DNA from: an uncultured Lachnospiraceae bacterium
GTDB lineage: Bacteria > Bacillota > Clostridia > Lachnospirales > Lachnospiraceae
DNA length: 64,000 bases
Assembly: GCA_910579275.1 (NCBI GenBank)
Contig: CAJTTO010000007.1
Coordinates: 49,472-113,471 of the forward strand
Direction of reading: 5' to 3'
Below are positions 62,596 through 64,000 of the stretch, in pieces. The notes beneath the pieces are model-generated. The model searched no databases. It saw only the letters and a list, made by a program, of their open reading frames with translations, and was not told the DNA's origin. The position numbers and the translations under genes were made by a program. Position 1 is the first letter of the stretch, and every line of letters begins with the position of its first letter.

Positions 62596-63213
62596 TTATT
62601 CTGTGAAATTTACGCGATTATTTTTTTTCATCTGACGATTATTTTGACGAATATATTGTCCCCTTGACACCTCGTCAGGGTTAATATAAACATCCGTTCC
62701 TTGTACTTTTTCCCTGATAAACAAGGCATGTTCCCGCAAAAAACCAAGTCGAAAATCTGACATATCCCTGTCGTTTTTTTTCCGCAAAATTCTTCGTTTC
62801 AGTGCGGCATTTAAATTATTTCCGCCAATTCCAAGCCCCCTGCCCCACGTTATGTTGGCGCGCTCGCAGAAATTTTTTAATACCGCCATCGCAATGCTGG
62901 TCTGTTCTCCTTCATATAAATCCGTATACAAAATCGCATAAAACTTAGCGCCGATGCTCTCCCCGCCAATCACCGCCTGCTCTATCTTTTCGAGAAAGCC
63001 AAGCACCCTCGGGGATACACTGTCCATATAGACATCCGCCGTCAGGACAATCGCCTGGGCATCCTCAAGGAATCTGCACACGCGGTTCCAGTCCATGCTT
63101 TCCTCGACCCGCACCGATATAAGCTCCTCGTTCTGCGTATTTTCGCTGATGCTCCTGATCCATATGCCTCCATCCGGCATCGGAGCACTCTCCCCGTCAA
63201 AAAACAATATCAT
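62596..63213 (-). CDS. flavodoxin-like fold protein
   Basis: A 205-aa protein; AIVLTADVYMDSVSPRVLGFLEKI and GGESIGAKFYAILYTDLYEG fit the strands and loops of flavodoxin/NADPH-FMN reductase-like proteins (phosphate-loop at about 58-70). The C-terminal basic region (RRILRKKNDRD) is unusual. It forms a two-gene unit with 63226-63681. Substrate unknown. Confidence 0.65.
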   Translation of the reverse strand: MILFFDGESAPMPDGGIWIRSISENTQNEELISVRVEESMDWNRVCRFLEDAQAIVLTADVYMDSVSPRVLGFLEKIEQAVIGGESIGAKFYAILYTDLYEGEQTSIAMAVLKNFCERANITWGRGLGIGGNNLNAALKRRILRKKNDRDMSDFRLGFLREHALFIREKVQGTDVYINPDEVSRGQYIRQNNRQMKKNNRVNFTE

Positions 63214-63225
63214 TCTGCCACTCCC

Positions 63226-63681
63226 TTACACGACGATGCTGTTTAACTGCCTTAGCTTATCCAATGTATCATAAAATACAATCTTGACGCCTCTTGCCTG
63301 CAAGGATATCCCATCTGACACAGACTGGATTCTTGCCAGCTGTTCTTCCTCCGGCGTGATATAGTCCCCATAAAAACAGCAGACCAATCCAAACGAATTC
63401 TTATTCTGCTTTTTTACGACATAATGCGACTGTCCGTGGCGCAGTTCCAGAAACGGTTCAAAATAAGTTCTGCATCGTTCCAGCACTTCCTGTATAAACG
63501 GACTGAATCCCCCGTATACACAGCGGCTGATCAGCACAAGCTGGCGGCAGCTGCCTATCGCCTTTCCAATATCACCTCCCGCGCAGTCTTGACCATCCCC
63601 GACCACGATGTCTTTCTCATGAAACCGCATCCCAAGCTCCTGCCAGGACTCCTGCCGCAGATCGTGCACAATTATCTTCAT
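63226..63681 (-). CDS. flavodoxin-like fold protein
   Basis: A 151-aa protein with CRQLVLISRCVYGGFSPFIQEVLERC, the typical D.ivl.sPvY.g..s..mK.f.DR region of flavodoxin-like oxidoreductases, and an FGLVCCFYGDY strand. It lacks the usual N-terminal T/S-rich FMN loop, so cofactor binding is uncertain. Paralogue-like partner of 62596-63213. Confidence 0.65.
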   Translation of the reverse strand: MKIIVHDLRQESWQELGMRFHEKDIVVGDGQDCAGGDIGKAIGSCRQLVLISRCVYGGFSPFIQEVLERCRTYFEPFLELRHGQSHYVVKKQNKNSFGLVCCFYGDYITPEEEQLARIQSVSDGISLQARGVKIVFYDTLDKLRQLNSIVV

Positions 63682-63800
63682 TTCATCTATTCCCCTTTCC
63701 AGAGCGCGTTTGGAAATTCATCCCCGCCATCTGATTAACGCAATTTTACCATACAACCCCAATGAAAAAAACCCTGTTATACATTTTTTTACAAAAAGTA

Positions 63801-63829
63801 TTGACAAAACGTCCAAAAATTAGTATAGT
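63801..63829 (+). promoter_or_regulatory. strong sigma-A promoter of the tRNA operon
   Basis: TTGACA (63801-63806), 17 bases, TATAGT (63824-63829), about 30 bases before tRNA-Val. It is consensus-like, as expected for stable RNA. Confidence 0.85.
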
Positions 63830-63861
63830 AAAGAAGTCAGTTGAAACAATAAACTGAACAA

Positions 63862-63934
63862 GGGGTCTTAGCTCAGCTGGGAGAGCATCTGCCTTACAAG
63901 CAGAGGGTCACAGGTTCGAGCCCTGTAGGCCCCA
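63862..63934 (+). tRNA. tRNA-Val (TAC)
   Basis: A 73-nt cloverleaf: acceptor GGGGTCT with AGGCCCC, D-arm GCTC..GAGC, anticodon loop CTTACAA (anticodon TAC), TPsiC arm with GGTTCGAGCC. CCA is only begun in the genome (A73 then TTT). Confidence 0.95.
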
Positions 63935-63945
63935 TTTTATTTTAC

Positions 63946-64000
63946 GGCGAAGTAGCTCAGTTGGCTAGAGCACACGGTTCATACCCGTGGTGTCGAGGGT
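63946..64000 (+). tRNA. tRNA-Met (CAT), cut by the window end
   Basis: Starts GGCGAAGTAGCTCAGTTGGC; the anticodon loop TTCATAC gives CAT. It lacks the initiator-type start, so it is the elongator or a tRNA-Ile2 precursor (the sequence cannot tell). The TPsiC arm and acceptor lie beyond base 64000. Confidence 0.85.

Overview
The window looks like a chromosome segment of a Gram-positive clostridial bacterium, most likely a Lachnospiraceae-type gut anaerobe. Supporting evidence is a Spo0A-C domain regulator, RqcH/NFACT, GlgA, a PhoP/PhoR pair beside a Na/Pi symporter, a decayed clostridial TnpV gene, strong GGAGG ribosome binding sites and GTG starts. Almost everything is on the minus strand.

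Positions 1-32317 hold one long minus-strand gene train that reads as a type VI-like contractile injection system in a monoderm. In transcription order (right to left) it has a regulatory block: a transmembrane Ser/Thr kinase, a membrane protein whose tail repeats TRVLD(E), an FHA protein, a J-domain protein, a VWA membrane protein and a second kinase. Next come the structural genes: a large sheath-like protein and two tandem Hcp/TssD-like tube proteins. Then two more FHA proteins, a PP2C phosphatase, and a payload module (two VgrG-like spikes, three accessory proteins, a PAAR-like tip, a glycine-rich putative toxin and two 4-TM putative immunity proteins). After that come a PP2C-like/TPR protein, an Hsp70-like ATPase, a second divergent sheath-like protein, three unassigned probable baseplate-type proteins, and a VgrG-RHS fusion running off the left edge. 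I see no TssJ/L/M membrane complex and no ClpV-type ATPase; they may be absent or outside the window.

Positions 32318-42541 are accessory and household: an HTH protein, relics (GH19 fragment, HD-domain fragment, TnpV fragment, a MITE-like element), a P-loop NTPase, a CaCA exchanger and a PhoR/PhoB/Na-Pi group with a Pho-box-like upstream site.

Positions 42542-57939 hold a second payload module that reuses the same spike and accessory families, followed by two tandem, diverged copies of a cassette (GH19-domain putative effector plus a lipoprotein with YD-like repeats). A 1766-residue Ig-like-repeat surface protein sits upstream. This surface gene and the kinase-led operon share a nearly identical upstream element: two direct repeats containing GGAACTATAG placed just before a -35/-10 promoter at the same spacing. 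This suggests one regulator switches on both loci.

Positions 58338-64000 are core genes (rqcH, glgA, a Spo0A-C regulator, two flavodoxin-like proteins) and, on the plus strand, tRNA-Val and the start of tRNA-Met.
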